In this document: positions 36,727 to 50,946 of the stretch, in pieces
Layout: every line of letters begins with the position of its first letter
Numbering within the stretch: position 1 is the first letter of the stretch
NCBI GenBank assembly: GCA_905250075.1
Contig: CAJNOP010000192.1
Location: forward strand, 257,956-321,955
Reading direction: 5' to 3'
DNA from: Rotaria sp. Silwood1
Lineage: Eukaryota; Rotifera; Eurotatoria; Philodinida; Philodinidae
DNA: 64,000 nucleotides
Notes under the pieces: generated by a model
The model's database searches: none
What the model was told of the DNA's origin: nothing
Seen by the model: the letters and a program-made list of their open reading frames with translations, nothing else
Position numbers and translations under genes: made by a program

Positions 36727-39272
36727 ATACGAACAATTATATCTATCGTAAATATTTGGATTAAACGAGAATATCTATATATTTAAAATTTTATCACTTT
36801 CATTTAAGTACGATAGGATGATGTTATTACTTTAGTATGTTTTTTTTTGTTTTCTTTGTTTTTGATAATAGATTTTCTTTTATTAGTTAATAGATATCTA
36901 AATGAATGATTCTTTTCTTTTATTCTTTTCATCTAGAACATTTCATTTGTCCATAATAGAAAGTCATAAATCAAGATCGATATATACTTTTCTTTTTCCT
37001 ACGGTCAAGGTTTAAAAATGCAATTAACTAGGCATCATTCTTTTTCTATATTTAACTCAATGTAGAATAATAATATCGACATCATTATCGATTATTATCT
37101 AACAAAGACTATTTAATCGTCAACGTTCTTTTTACACTCGTGTGCGTTTAATAAAAAGACATTACTAATAAGTATAAGAGACATTACAGCGTTTTTCTTT
37201 TTTCTTGACAATGATGAGTTTTCTTTCTGAACTTCCTATGTATTTAAGATAACAGAGAAAAAAAGAAAAGAAGAGAACGAAGCTTAGTAAAAGGAAATTA
37301 AAGCGCATTTTTTTTTCTTAGACTTGTTGACAGACAATATTAGTATTAATAGTAGTTGGCAACAAAATATTTTCGATTTCAATGTTAAACAACATCATGA
37401 AAAAAGAAAATCGAGACATGTAGACTATGCTATATGATTAATTAACATTTACATAGATAAATGTTTGTTGACAATATAGGAACGTGATTGTAATAAGAAT
37501 TAATTAAGAACGAAGAATAGTCATACAGAAACTTTTTCAAAAAAAGAATTGCCATCACAAATATATCAGGTAGATATTTATTTTTATTTTGAATTTAGAA
37601 TTTTTATAAATGAAAAAGAAAGATTAATAATCGAGTTTTTATTCGAATGATAATTATGAACTTTTTTTTATTTGATAGTAGATGCTTGAAATTTTATAGT
37701 AAAAAAAAAAACTACTTGTTATTGCCAGATACAGTTAGACTTTATTTCTTAGCGATGGATAGATCTATCATAGGATTTTCTGAACATTGATGTACAATAA
37801 AAGAAATTCTTTCAGATACTTTTGAATTTTTTCGAGACTCATTTATTTCAAGAATCTAGATTGAACTGATACCTGAAAATATTTACATTTGTGCACTTGA
37901 TTAGAATAGTTTTAAGTTATTATTTAAAATAATAAATGTATTTTATACAATTAAATGATTTCTACTTAAAGGTAGCATAATATGTAAGTTCAATATAGAG
38001 AACATCGTAAACATTTAGTCTATTGATATAAAGGATCATTAAGATAAAAACTTGAATAAAGTTCTTAGTCTTTTGAAAGATTTATCGCGCCTTTGTCTAT
38101 TAAAAGCAGTGAATGTACGCAAGTATTTTTTACTATTGTTTGAGATGTATTTTTTCGTTCTACTCTAGATATACAACCATAAGTCTCATCTAATATGTTG
38201 CATCAACATCTAGAATATCCTTACACTTTTTTTAATGTTCTACTTATAACAAGAGTACTTTCATTTTTTTTCTATTGAATAAAAGATTGTATCAATCAAC
38301 AAATTGTACCGTTTTTTCTAGCAGCTGATGACACACACATACATATCGAATAAGCATTATAGTTGTAAATTTACGGGAGAACGGAAAAGTATTGAACCCA
38401 TCGGAAGAAAGTACTTACAATACTTGTATTCAATCTCGGATAAAAAGCAGCAATGAAAGCTTCTATTTATCCATTCATATTTTCGTAAGCAAGACGTATT
38501 TTGTTCCTCATTTATTTTTGCTTGTAATTCCTCATCTGTAATCAAATTTGACGAATTATGGTCCTGTAAACCTTGTTTTGAAGACTCAAAACAAAAAATC
38601 TGCATACAGAACTACATACAAATTTGATTATGACTGAAACATTACAATCGAAAAAAAAACCAACAAAGGTCAAAGTACATGCTTCTTGTAACAATATGAA
38701 TGAGTAACTAAGAATACATGACGGGTTTTAATGAATAAAAAAGAAGTAAGTCTTTCAAAAACCCTAATGACGAAATATTTTTAAATGTCAAAGTGTTATT
38801 AATTCGGGATTATATGTATCATGTAGGTTCTAGTAAACTATAAATATCATGATCGGAGTCTGGGTCCATTATTGATTACTGTCGAAAGACTGTTTTTTTT
38901 TTTATCCTACAGAAAAACTGAGTTTTGAATTTCGACTTGAAACTTTACATAGAGGTAGATCTTAATAAGAATAGTTTATTGTAAAATTTTTGGAATAGTT
39001 CCAATCGAAAATTTTGAAATATTTACAATAAGCTATTCTTGTTTATGTCTGTCTTGATGTTAAGTTTTTCTAGTGTTCTTGTACATTAAAAAAAATCTCG
39101 TATGTCAGCAATAATAAGCAATGAAAAATATAATAAATTGATAAATTTTAAAAACAAAAAAGAACAATAATAATTATAATATTATACGATAACTTTTTGA
39201 TTTTTTTCTTCTAGAAAGTATAAAAAAAAGTAAATTTCATCTATCTTTTTTAATTATCCCGGTAAAAAAAAA

Positions 39273-40568
39273 ATGAAAAATTTTGAACGATTATTATCGT
39301 TTAATATATCAATTTACTTTCTATTATGTATTATTCTTTTACCAAAACATATACAATGTTATATGACAACAATAATAACTTATGAATATTATTTATCAGA
39401 TTCAAATTTTACAAATAAAACTGAAGAAACACAAACAAATGGTTTTGTATCAACTAAAGGTGGTCAATTCTCAGTTCGTAATGGTAAAGCATTTATATTA
39501 ACTGATATAAATGGTAATTTCGATGGATGTGAACCATTAGCTAATCCGATGAATATTTCAAATGGTATTGCTATTATTCATCGAGGTGGTAATTGTACAT
39601 TTAGTGTTAAAATAACACGTGCTAAACAATATGGAGCATCAGGTAAATTATTTTTTTGAAATAAAAAAAAATATACACACAAAAAACTTCTCTTTTCGAT
39701 TATTTCAGCTGTTATTATTTATGATCCAGCTCATTTAGGTTCAGAATTATATAATATGTTACAAAATAATTCTGATATATTGTCTGTTTATGTTCAACGA
39801 CCTATTGGTTCTAATTTATTTAATTTAGCTAGAAATAATCGTACACAATTAAATATAACATTACAACCAATAAATATTGATTTTGATAATTATAATAGTG
39901 AAAATATATGGCTTGGTTCACAATCTGCAACTATATTTATAGCTATATCAATATGTATACTTATATCATTATGTATATCATGGCTTATATTTTATTATTG
40001 TCAACGACATCATGCACGTACAGCTAAAGATCGTTTACAAAATCGTTTATCAAATGCAGCTAAAAAAGCTTTAACAAAAATTCCATTAATTAGTGTTAGT
40101 GAAAATCCTCAAACAGAAGAATCATGTGTTATATGTTTAGATACAATTAAAACTGGTGATACAATACGACAATTAGGTAAATACAAAAACAAACAAACAA
40201 ACAAACAAAAAATTTATTGAATTTTTTTTCTAGTTTGTGGTCATACATTTCATCATCATTGTGTTGATCCTTGGTTACTAAATCATCGTCATTGTCCATT
40301 ATGTAATCTTGATATACTTGCTGCATATCGTGTATCATTACCATCATCAATAAATCGTCGTCGTCAATCAAATGTAAATAATAATAATAATAATAATCAT
40401 TCCATAGTATCACTTGCGACAACATCTGCATCATTAGTTAATCAACAACAACAACAACAACAGCCTGTTACTTTACCAACAATATCAGCAACAATAAAAA
40501 ATGATTGTTATGATGTTCGTATACATGGTGAACAGAATCCATCATTTAGATCAGATGAAAATTTATAA
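39273..40568 (+). CDS. PA-TM-RING E3 ubiquitin ligase, 390 aa
   Basis: Exons 39273-39642, 39709-40176 and 40234-40568. The order is a signal peptide (about 1-29, [17 protein letters not shown]), a protease-associated domain (about 30-185, with [20 protein letters not shown] and AVIIYDP), a transmembrane helix (about 196-220) and a cytosolic RING-H2. The zinc ligands are C263, C266, C281, H283, H286, C289, C300 and C303, with the DPWLL motif expected for E2 contact. This is the architecture of GRAIL/goliath/RNF13/RNF150 proteins, which ubiquitinate membrane cargo in the endosomal system. Several N-glycosylation sequons lie in the luminal half. The tail has an Asn run and a Gln run. Which subfamily it belongs to cannot be settled by eye. 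Confidence 0.93.
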
Positions 40569-43500
40569 TTGTGTATAATTTTTCTCTTTTCTTCTTTTTT
40601 TTCTCTTTTGTTTTATTTTTTTTATCTCATGACAAATGGTTTTTCAGCAAAGAAAAATAAATTACATCATTGTGGTATTTAGAGTTTTAATAGAATATTT
40701 TGTTTATTTTTATTTTGGTTCCAAATATTTCGATTTAGCACTAATGTCAAAAACAAAAATAGCTTACGATTCTTTATTAAGGCTAAAAAAAGTCTAATTT
40801 AATCCTTATTTTGTTTATGTTCCAAAAATATATTTAATGATTTTGCATCGGTATTAGGATTATATAAACACGTCATATAATCATTTAGGATTTTTGCACA
40901 TATATCAATTCAATTTGAAATCTAGAGTTTCTTTTTTCTCCATCGAAATTTTCAGTGAATACTCTGATTGTAAATATTCAAATTTAAAATAACATATTCA
41001 GGAGATAGGTCAGGTGTGAACACGAGTAATTTTCTAATATAAATTATATAGAAAATATTTAAATAAACAGATATTGCTGTATCTGGAGAAAGTTTGTATG
41101 ATCATAGCAGATGTTTATGTTATGTTAATAATAACTTCATAAAAATGTACAATTATTAAATCATGATTTTTTAAAATTCTTATACTAAAATATGTTCTTT
41201 TATATTATTTAATCTTAACGCTTAGCTGATTTCTTATCTTATTAAGATGTATATAGAAAAACTTAATTAGATGTCTAAAAACAGAATTTTATATGTTAGA
41301 ATGTCATGACTTTTTAAGTAAAACTTTATTAAGAAGTTTAAAATAAATCTAAAAGAAAAAAACAACAAGAATGCAAATTAAAATTTTCATTAACAATTCG
41401 ATTTCTCTTTCTTTCAATGATACAATTATAAAAATATCATAACTTTGTCTAAGAAAACTAATGTCTAGTTGAATGAATTGAATGCATGCTTAAAATCTAA
41501 AGTTTATATATAATTACTTCATTATTAATTTAATTACATCTTATTTACCTAATTTGAATCTTCTCGTGACATTCCTAAATAATTAAAACAAATGGAGAAC
41601 ATGATAGAAAGATAAGTTGTATGTACTCAAAGCAAATTTGAAAAAAGCAAAAACAAGACTTTTCTATGGCTTTGAAAAACGTGAAAAAAAAATTTCATCA
41701 TCTGATTTTTAAAATGTTTCATTCACAAGATTTCTTCATTGACTAGTGAATTATTTTCTCATAATGTTTTCTCTCTGAACAAGAACAACTTATGTACTAT
41801 TCATAAAATAAACAATTCTTTTTCATATTACTAAATATAAAAATATATTTTGTCATTTTAGAATGGATAAAATCAATATATTATGTCACATTGTTGTGAT
41901 TATTTAGCGGTAGTTTTAACCTTGAAGATTTAAATTCTTAACAAGATTATTTTAGGATTTACAACAAAACAATCACTCTCTCACTCAACTATCAGATCAC
42001 AACGAGTCACTTTAATCGTTAGAAAGAGAAAAAAATCTATTTTTACTCGCATATCTTAACATAACAGAAAAGAAAATGAAAACGACAACATCATAGCACT
42101 ATATTTGAATTATGTGAATATAGAATTTCAATAACAATATGTAGCTTGATATATATCATAAGAAGCTTGAGATTTAAAAAGCAATCATATGAAACAATTC
42201 ACTATCAACCATTCAAATTATTAACGGTCATAATTGATGTTATTGTAAAATATAAATTATGAACTTCATGTTCAAATGTGTAAAATAAACATATTAAGAA
42301 CTCATTTAATGTAGGTCACAGTTGACATGAGAATTCAATTAAGTTTGATGTGCGTGAATTAATTTAAAAAAATTCTCTTAGAAAAAAAAAAACTTATATT
42401 ATAAATAAACTTGCATCAACAAGTTCAACTAATTGATTTAAACAAAAATTTTTTCTTGTACTGTGTTAACAAAAACAATTCCAATCCAAATTTCGCTAAG
42501 AATATTTGTGTAGCATATACTATCGATTATAATACTTAGACAACAAATCTAACTTTCAATTTCATTAGTGCTTACAACCATTCATCATTGTCTAGTATCA
42601 TAATGATAAGATACATATGGAGCCGAATGCACCCTTGTTTCAAAAAAACCGCTCACATTAATCTCGTGCGTGTCCAAATGAATAGTTTAATAAAAAATAA
42701 CAATATGCTTTTATAAACTTTCTCCAAATCGTTTATAGCTGAGACTGAAAGTCGTATGGAGGTGCGTCCATATACATTCTAATTCAGATGGTACTTTTCT
42801 AGAATTGAAAATACATCTTCTATGTTGTGATACTGATCTACTACAAACATCATTACAGATAATTTAAATTATCTGATAAAATAAAAATTGGTTTTCTTTT
42901 GTGTAAATTATTTATTTTATTACTGTTCCTCATTTTAACGATCAGATTCAATAAAAAAAAAATAGTTTTTTTAAAATGTTTCTTAAGCGTATATTTGTGC
43001 TTTTATTTAGCTTTTGTAATTTTTATCCCTAAAGATATATATATATATTGCAAGTAAAGCTAAAAGAGTTTCTTAAGAAAAAAAAATAATAGAAATCGAA
43101 AATAGAAGAATATCAATTGTACAATATTGTGGAAAACTTTGAAAAGTCATACATATATGATTTTAATACGATCTTTTATGATCGTAACAGGTCATGAAGT
43201 AAATTCCTTTATGAACTATAAATGCATTTCGATATTTTACTAGATATGTTGATAATCAGTTGATTATATGTCATAGCTGATCGTTATAATAGTAATAATA
43301 ATAATCGGTTATTCAGTTCAAGAAACATGAGTTGATTTTGGTCGGAACTAGAACAACGCAATTATGGGATGCTTGTCTCCAAGTTTATCTCATTTTCCGG
43401 CAGGAAACGGCTTTTTCCGACGACTGACCTAGAATCATTTCAATTAACTGTAATTTTTTTCTTGAAAAAAAAAAAAGAGTTCTAATTTTTAAGGTTGATA

Positions 43501-44733
43501 TCATGTATAGGAATATCTATTTAAGATCTGGTTCAAATGTTAAGAGAGACTCAATTCTCTTTTCGAGAGCAGATTAACATATTCAATAAATTGGTATGCT
43601 TAAAATTTTTACATTCTATTGCTTAAATATAATCTAAAAGTTAAATCAATGTAAACATATTTTTCTCAGTTATTCATGTTCATTTCAATTAATTGGTTTT
43701 TCTTCTGTGTTGATTTGAATATGTTTTTGATCAAAGAATTCGATGTTAAACATAATTATCAAGAGATATTTATCAATTATAGAAAATTATCTATGACAAT
43801 ATATTTTTAAATTACATTTCGATAGATGCATTAAATATTACTAGATGAGTACATTCTAAAAATATCGTATGTTTTATCAAAACAATTATTTTCTATTATC
43901 AATCATTTATTAAAAAACAAAACCAGTCATCACATTTTGTCATGAATTTCTTTTAAACAGACTTTAGATATCAGTTATAATAATCAATCATTCATTATTT
44001 GACTTTATCAAGACAACTTCTATGTCACATAAATATTCATTAGAAGGTGTAAAAATATATTATAAAAAATGTAGCATATACATAAGAAGCATGTACACAT
44101 CTGTTGCTTCTTCTGTCTGTCTCTCTTATAGTTGTCATAATGTATGTACTATGAACGCCTATCTATCTTCATTATGACGCATGAATCTACGATCAATTTA
44201 TGACAGATTCGATGTATGAAAAAAAGCAATTTGAGTATAGTATGTTGCAAAACTTCAAGTTATTCGTACTATTTAATGATTCTTTTTCTTTGTACATGCT
44301 TATTACTATTAAAATGAAGGAAAAAAAAGAAGAACACAAATCAAGCGTGACTATTGAAATAAAAGAAAATGGTATAAAAATGTCGATATATCTTTAATGT
44401 ACATTTTTACCCTTCAAATGGTTAAAATTTAGAATGAGTGAAGTATAAAGGGCGTTCGATCCAAAATTTTCGAAGCCAATTGAACAGAGTACTTTGATAA
44501 TCTCAATGTAGTTCTCTAATCAGTATTGAATAGTTGTCCCGAAGACACGAGATACTTTTTGACGATCAGACGGCTAGAGTTCTCGTCGACTCTAGGATCA
44601 ATTCGACGAGTTCTACTGAACATAGACTTTGATGGATATATCATAGAATGAAAAATATCGATGACTATAATGTTTTTCCTTGTGAAGTTTTTTTTTTTTT
44701 CGTCGTTAAAGAATTTATTGAGACATATTTCAG
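40569..44733. other. Intergenic region, one dispersed repeat, no gene
   Basis: AT-rich DNA between the RING gene and the PTB-like gene. No exon is convincing. Slightly GC-richer patches occur near 42600-42700 and 43320-43440 without a coding pattern. A repeat copy lies at 44521-44600. Confidence 0.45.
44521..44600 (-). repeat. Dispersed repeat, copy B
   Basis: Its reverse complement matches 13821-13927 in the MATH-like gene, with the central spacer shortened here by some 45 bp. It lies about 170 bp upstream of the next gene's start. Confidence 0.65.
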
Positions 44734-44769
44734 ATAATAATTTGTCCGCAAAAAAAAAAGCAATCATAC

Positions 44770-46504
44770 ATGAATCAATTGATAACATACAATAATTCGA
44801 ATGATGGTGATACATGTCATCGTTATACAGGTTTTCCACTTAATTCAACGTTAGTTAGTTCTTATACACCAGATGTAATTCGTAATATTATTAATCATGC
44901 TATAACTGGTAAACCTTATAGTACGTAAAAATTTTTTGCATGAATTTTTATTATATAAATTCATAATTTTTTCTTAGCAACGGCTGTTTGGATTCGTATT
45001 AATAGTGTTGGAATTCAAATAAGTGCACAAGATCCTCAAATAGCACGAACACGTATACCTGTTTTTATACCAATAGGACTTGTTCATGATATATTTATGC
45101 AACCAAATATAAGTAATGTTATTTGTATTGTTTATGATGAAGTTAAATCAAATATGAAAGGTGTTCTTCTATATGTTGTACATCCAACAGATGCACATTT
45201 ATTACGTGATGATTTTCGTATTGCTAAACAATTATCATATACAAAAAGTATGGAAAATCATATTATTATTGATAAACATATAACAGAAAATAATCGATTA
45301 TTTTCTCCAACATCTCAAAAGAAAATAAATGAAATCTATCTTAATGGTAAAATTAATCGACAACAATCACCAAGACGAATTTTCTATGTACGTGATAATG
45401 ATATAAGTTTAAATAGAGATTCTACACCATCAGCTATTCCAATATCATTACCACAACTTAGTTATACACCATTTAAAGGTAGTTATCATAGTAGTCGAGA
45501 AAATAGTCGTAGTCGACGTCATTTAAGTCCAAGAAAAACTAAAACAGGATATTCAACAAATAAAACAATAAGTGATAATGGAAGTAAATATCGACGAAAA
45601 TATAGATCACGATCACCTCAAAAACAGGTTGAATCACAATTACCTGATACTAGTGACAGTCCTGAATTAAAACAGGAACAGTCTAATCAAGAACAAGAAC
45701 AAGAACAAGAGCAAGAAAAAAAGCAAGAACCAGAGCAAGAACAACAACAACAAATGACAGCATGGCAAGCTGCTCGACAAATGTCTATGGCTCCAATGGG
45801 AGTTTATCAACGGTAAAAATAAAAAAATAAAAATATTTATCGAAATTTTTTTATGTTGATATTTTTTTTTATTCAGTTATGTTCCTAAAGTTATTCCATT
45901 GGCGACAGGTGAAACAATTAAAACAACACTTCCATCATCAAATACTAATGGTGTAGTTATTGCTCATATTGAATCACAACAAAATGAAAATGTTCAAGAT
46001 TCAATGCGTTCACCATCACGTTCACGTTCTGTTTCATTAAAACGTCAAGATTCACAACAACAATATCGTCCATTAAGTGCTCATAATGCTGACGCATCAG
46101 CTAGTCTTATACAAACTTCTCATCATCATCATCATCATCATTATCGACGTAATCAAATAAATGATATTAAATATTCATTATCGAAACCTGATTCAAATAT
46201 GTACAATACAATATCACATTCATTTCGAACACGTTCAAATTATGTAACACGAACAAATAATATTCTTAATAATAATCAACATCATATTAATGATGAAAAT
46301 CAAACAAAACAATATTTAAAACAATTAATTGATGATATGCATACAATGAAATTAGAAATGAATAAAATACGTTTAGCATCATCATCATTTGGTACAATAA
46401 AAGGACGTTCTGATTCATTACGAATTAATTTAAAAGAATTACGTAATGATATTGACGCTATTTGTGCACGAATGGCAATAACATCAAAAATTTCTAAACA
46501 ATAA
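44770..46504 (+). CDS. Protein with a PTB-like domain and coiled-coil tail, about 537 aa
   Basis: Exons 44770-44920, 44978-45812 and 45877-46504 join in phase. The start is uncertain: an acceptor-like TTTCAG ends at 44733 and the frame stays open from there, so an upstream exon may exist. Residues about 20-135 resemble a PTB/PID fold: TAVWIRINSVGIQIS, IPVFIPIGLVHDIF, NVICIVYDE, then GVLLYVVHPTDAHLLRDDF, the pattern of the final strands and helix. PTB domains bind NPxY-type peptides or phosphoinositides, but binding here is inference. The middle is Arg/Ser-rich with a Gln/Glu run of EQEQ repeats. Around 420 there is a His7 tract. The C-terminal 70 residues form a predicted coiled coil (QYLKQLIDDMHTMKLEMNKI). 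I do not recognise an orthologue. Confidence 0.72.
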
Positions 46505-46677
46505 ATGTTTACCGTCTCTCTTTTTTTTTTTTTTTGTTTCTTTTTTTATTTATTTGAAAATTTTACAACGTCTAAGGAAGAAGGAAGAAAGAAATGTCTT
46601 ACAGATCTACGGGATAGACAAAAAAAAAAGCTAGTAGGAGAAAAAAATAATAATGTTTTATATTTAATCGATTAAAT

Positions 46678-49473
46678 TTATAGTTGAGTTATACCAATTG
46701 CAGAAATAAATGATAAAAGAAAAATAATAGCACTCGTCTTGTTATACCCTTCAAATCCTTTGCCCATATCCCAGGCCTATTAAAAAAAAAAAAAATTTTA
46801 AATTAAAATTATAACATTTTATTTAAAACTAAAAATTTATTACCAAATGACGAATACCATTTAATGCATGATATGAAATACTAAAAGAATAAAAAATAAT
46901 TTTAATAATAAGAGAACAATCGTAAGACTATCGAATGTACGAGACACTTGATAACAATAAAATTATTTTTTCTGCATTCAATGCATCGATATCTGAATTT
47001 ATCAACACCAAAATTTGAGCTTCCTCTATGTTTTCTTTCTAAAGTTAGTCAATAGTAACTTTTTACAAGTATTCTATCCTTATGAATCATTGACTTCGTA
47101 GTCGTCCTATATTTTTCAAAAAAAAACAAATTCTTTTGAAAAGATTCACATATCCTATGCAAAAATAGTTTATGGGATGATGTTAATAACGTTACTGGGC
47201 TCTACAGCAAAACATGCAGACAGAAGTGACTCTACACATAATACTACTGGATCCAAACTTTTATCTTAGCATTCCATTGTGATGTAACAAAAGTGAAATA
47301 TTGGGTCAAACGATAAAAACAGGCAAAAGATTTTACCGATTCAACTCAATCCAGTCGACCAGAAAAAGGATCAGCAGCCGTTCGTTATCAGCCAAGACAT
47401 TGCAAACTAGCTGAAACGAAAACGAGTCGTAGCAAATGATAGAACGACACGACAACAACCTCAAGAGTATGTCTAAACTAGCAACCAACTGGAGAATGAA
47501 TAGTAATAATTAACCATCAATGTGTCTCAATCTTGCACTCATCGAGAATATTTGACAACTCCTCAAAACGAAGTTATGAAGAAAAAAGCTTACAACTTAG
47601 CAATGATTGACTTTTGCAATAAAACACGAATAATCGAATTCCTTGAAGTTGATGAAAATCACAATAATTTCATATAATCATAATGATCTACAGATATCTT
47701 GTACTGTAGTCATTGCCTCCTGATGAACCAAGATGAGCATACCCGCAAGACTAATTATCTAATGTAGCATTATTGTAAAACACGACTGAATTTAAGATAT
47801 CGACTCTTTGCCCATATTTTATACTGAATGAAATATATTGTGACCTGACATACTTTTCATCTGCAGGCATTAACAGTGGGTGGTATTTCATAAATTGAAA
47901 CCTAACTTGATGGATTCTGTTTCTAACAATGACAGCAGCTCCACCGTATGTCAAATTTTACTCCCACTGAAATCATGCTAACAATTTTTTATACTTTTTT
48001 TTATGTACTTTGATACATATCAAGTATTATAACAGTCATGAGAAGACATAGTAACATAGTCTTTTATTATTTCTTCAGAGGAAAATTTTATGTACGATTG
48101 CTTTCGATATAATTTGAAAGTAACTCTAAAAATGTCTCTTCAAGATAGTCAATGTCCTATATCACTATTGAAAATGCTATATAGTAAAAGTTTTACTTCT
48201 TGTTGTTTCAACAAGCTATTCGAATTTCTTATTAATTATATTAAAAAATAGAGAAATAAAAACTAAACACAATAACTCTGATGATAAGCCGATAATTTTC
48301 ATTTAAAAATAATCTATTTCTTGTCTCGAGATTGAGAATTAGAGAATTCCAACTTGAATTTTATATACGTTATGCAACTTTTTATTCTCTAGAAAATTGT
48401 ACTTTCGGGTCAAAACGAAGTAATAGAGAAAAAAAACATTTTTGGTAGTTTTTTATTACCATAGCACAAATTCTGAAGTAAAATAAATATAACATTTGGA
48501 ATTAGCATTACAAACGACATGAAATAAACTATATTTTAGAGAATTTTTTACGAAAAACTTGTCACCGGGCAAAACTTTTAATAAAATACAGTCATAGGAG
48601 TCACAGATGGGTTTTCTCGGGAAATTTTCTAAAATATGTTTGATTCAATGTAACTTTTGATTGCTAATATTGACTGTCCGATTGATTTTCATGACAATGA
48701 ACTTCAGAGATGTTGGTCGTATTATAATTTATAAAAATTTTAATGATTGGTTGAAATTAAATACTGCTAAACAGTTGTTATTGATTAACTTTTAAAAGAA
48801 AGATGCTAAAATTTTATGATAGGTAGTTTCAGACATCGATACCACAAATGTCTCGTACACTTCCTAATCTCATAATTCCTTTCTTAAATAACTTACGGCC
48901 ATGCCATCAATAGTTTAACTGAAATAATAAACCAACTTGGTATATCCATTGCATAGATATAATTTAAAATTTCAGCACTATGACCAGTAGCCAAAATTGC
49001 AAGTGGACCAGCAGTATAAAGCACTAAGAATATATAAATAAGAGTTTTATTCAAGAAAATAAAATTCTTTTTTTTCTTGTTGTCTTCTTACTTATATTTA
49101 ACACAACACCTGTGAAACGATGAAAACCAGATGACCATACTTGAAAAGGAAATCTAAAGAAACAATTGATTGTGTTTATAAAAAAAAGAAGAATCTAACA
49201 AAAATATTACCGATAGATTTGTATATGAGGTGATACAGGTCGTTTAAATTGATTTTCATTTTGTGCGACCCAATCGGCAGCTTTGGCTCGATAATTTGCT
49301 ACATCTGGTGTCACCGTACTTGAAGTAGCTTTTTGTTGACTGAATTTAAGTAAATAAATCAATATGAATATAAAGATTGTAATGAAATATTCTTACGCTA
49401 TTGCCAATGGACCAGCACGGCTCAATGCTCGTGAGAGTAATTGGCGGTTAAGGTTGAGAAGAGCAATAGACAT
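46678..49473 (-). CDS. sdhc: Succinate dehydrogenase cytochrome b560 subunit (SDHC), 176 aa
   Basis: Six exons: 49473-49397, 49339-49211, 49153-49092, 49023-48897, 46880-46844, 46776-46678. The N-terminal 45 residues are basic and Ser/Leu-rich, as expected for a mitochondrial presequence. Family motifs are KRPVSPHIQIYR (58-69), SSGFHRFTG (76-84) and SYHALNGIRHLAWDMGK (124-140). The His residues of the last motif include the expected haem b ligand, and the Ser/Arg of SSGFHRFTG sit at the ubiquinone site. Three hydrophobic helices follow the usual order, and the length is close to the human protein. The product anchors complex II in the inner membrane. Intron 4 is about 2 kb and carries a LINE fragment. 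The gene is convergent with the PTB-like gene, 173 bp between stops. Confidence 0.95.
47640..47960 (-). mobile_element. Decayed non-LTR retrotransposon (LINE) endonuclease fragment
   Basis: On the minus strand, 47954-47751 reads YGGAAVIVRNRIHQVRFQ, then about 20 residues later YISFSIKYGQRVDILNSV. This resembles the GGVAILVRNS...I.SVY block of LINE apurinic-type endonucleases. After the stop the same strand continues with a segment resembling a WGSS..N..G block. No reverse transcriptase is evident. It lies in SDHC intron 4 and is clearly non-functional. Confidence 0.45.
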
Positions 49474-50946
49474 TATTGATCTGAAACGAATTCAAATAAG
49501 AAAATATTTTACCTGAAATCAATTGTGAAGAAAAAGTACAATGTATTTAATTAATAAAAACGACATAAAGTACTCGTCTGGCTCAAATACTACTATTCAT
49601 ACACTACAAAAAAAAAGACATTGATCTATGTCTAGTTTGACCTATGTCATTTTATTAAGTATAATATTTTGTTAAGTAGATGAAAATAATTCATGATTAG
49701 ATCCGGTTGTGGGGATCCGGACGCGATCAAGTTAGGATTTAGAACGGACTTTCAATAGCTAAAGATGAGAATGATGACTGACTCATTCACACTATGAATT
49801 TCTTTCAACATAATGATCATATTTTATATATTATCGAAAGATAAGTTTAGTGTGTTGAATGTTCAGTAAATATTGGCATTTATTCTTTTTGTTTACTATA
49901 TTAATTTAAAACAATTGATAATAAAAATATGTACACGAAATTAATGTTTCAAACGAATAATTTATCTCAACTGTGATACATCTATAAAATAGCAGACAAC
50001 TATTTCCTTTCTCTAAAAATTATTTAAGACAAAATATTCATCAGAATTAACACAACAGAACTAAAATTTATTATTTAGTTTTAATTTCAATTTTCTGGTT
50101 ATTCATTTAGCTACTATTGTCTTTCTCGAATTTCTTCATGCATAAGCAAAATTGATTTAATCATAATTTTCTACAAAAACTACCGAATATTGGTTGAACT
50201 ATGTACCGTTAAAAATAGTCTAAAACAAAACAAACGCGCTGTAATTTCACTAATAGTACCCACTAATGTCATCTGTGTTTACGAATGTTGTTCCAAGAAT
50301 GATTCATTATCTCAACCAATCATTAAAATTGTAATACTCTATTTCCTATACATTATCTAATGATCTCAACAATATTTTAAACATAACCACAAAAAAAAAA
50401 AAATTTGTTGATTTGCAGAAAACTTCTTGTTTTGTTTTATAAATATCCTACGATGATACAACATGTTATTTATTGGTTTATTAAATGATTAATTTAATTG
50501 TATAGATGTCACTTACGTATTAGGCAAATGATTTCATTAAAATCAAAAAAAAACTAAACAAATAAAATAAAAAATTCTATATTCTTTAAATAGAAAACTT
50601 ATTTTCAATGGTTTATTTGTTTTTTAAAATAATCTAAAAATAAAAAATTTTCATTTTTTGTAAACAAAGTTCAGTCATTCATTTATATCTCTTTGATCGG
50701 TCAAAGTGATTGGTTTATTTATTTTGTTTTTGTTATCCGTAAAATTTCCTATGTCCTACGTATTATTTCGTTGATCTTTTTTTTTTCTTGCTTTTTTTTT
50801 TAAATTTTTTTCAGTATATGGCTGTTCAAATAAATATTTTGTACATTTCAACATAGCATCAAAAGGTTAATTTGATTTTATTCTCAATAATCAAGATGAT
50901 AGTTACGATTTGTTTGTTTAAATTATAGAAATTATTAAAATAAAAT
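49474..50946. other. Divergent promoter region of SDHC and TDP-43
   Basis: 1.47 kb between head-to-head genes. No coding exon is visible. An acceptor-like TTATAG ends at 50928, 18 bp before the TDP-43 ATG, and the leader between them contains an in-frame TAA, so the ATG at 50947 is the first possible start in that exon. Confidence 0.5.

Larger units (their letters stand above)
33910..39272. other. Intergenic region, no gene supported
   Basis: 5.4 kb of AT-rich sequence between Par-3 and the RING gene. It contains a 16/18 palindrome GTTCGTATTAACACGAAC at 34691-34708, an (AG)n run at 36708-36726, ATATAT runs, and T-rich tracts. An 82-codon minus-strand frame at 38357-38605 ends beside a GTAAGT donor and could be an isolated exon, but it has no partner or recognisable domain. 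Confidence 0.4.

Noticed and set aside
38357-38605. 82-codon minus-strand frame ending near a GTAAGT donor
   Set aside because: It could be a lone exon, but no upstream or downstream exon continues it.
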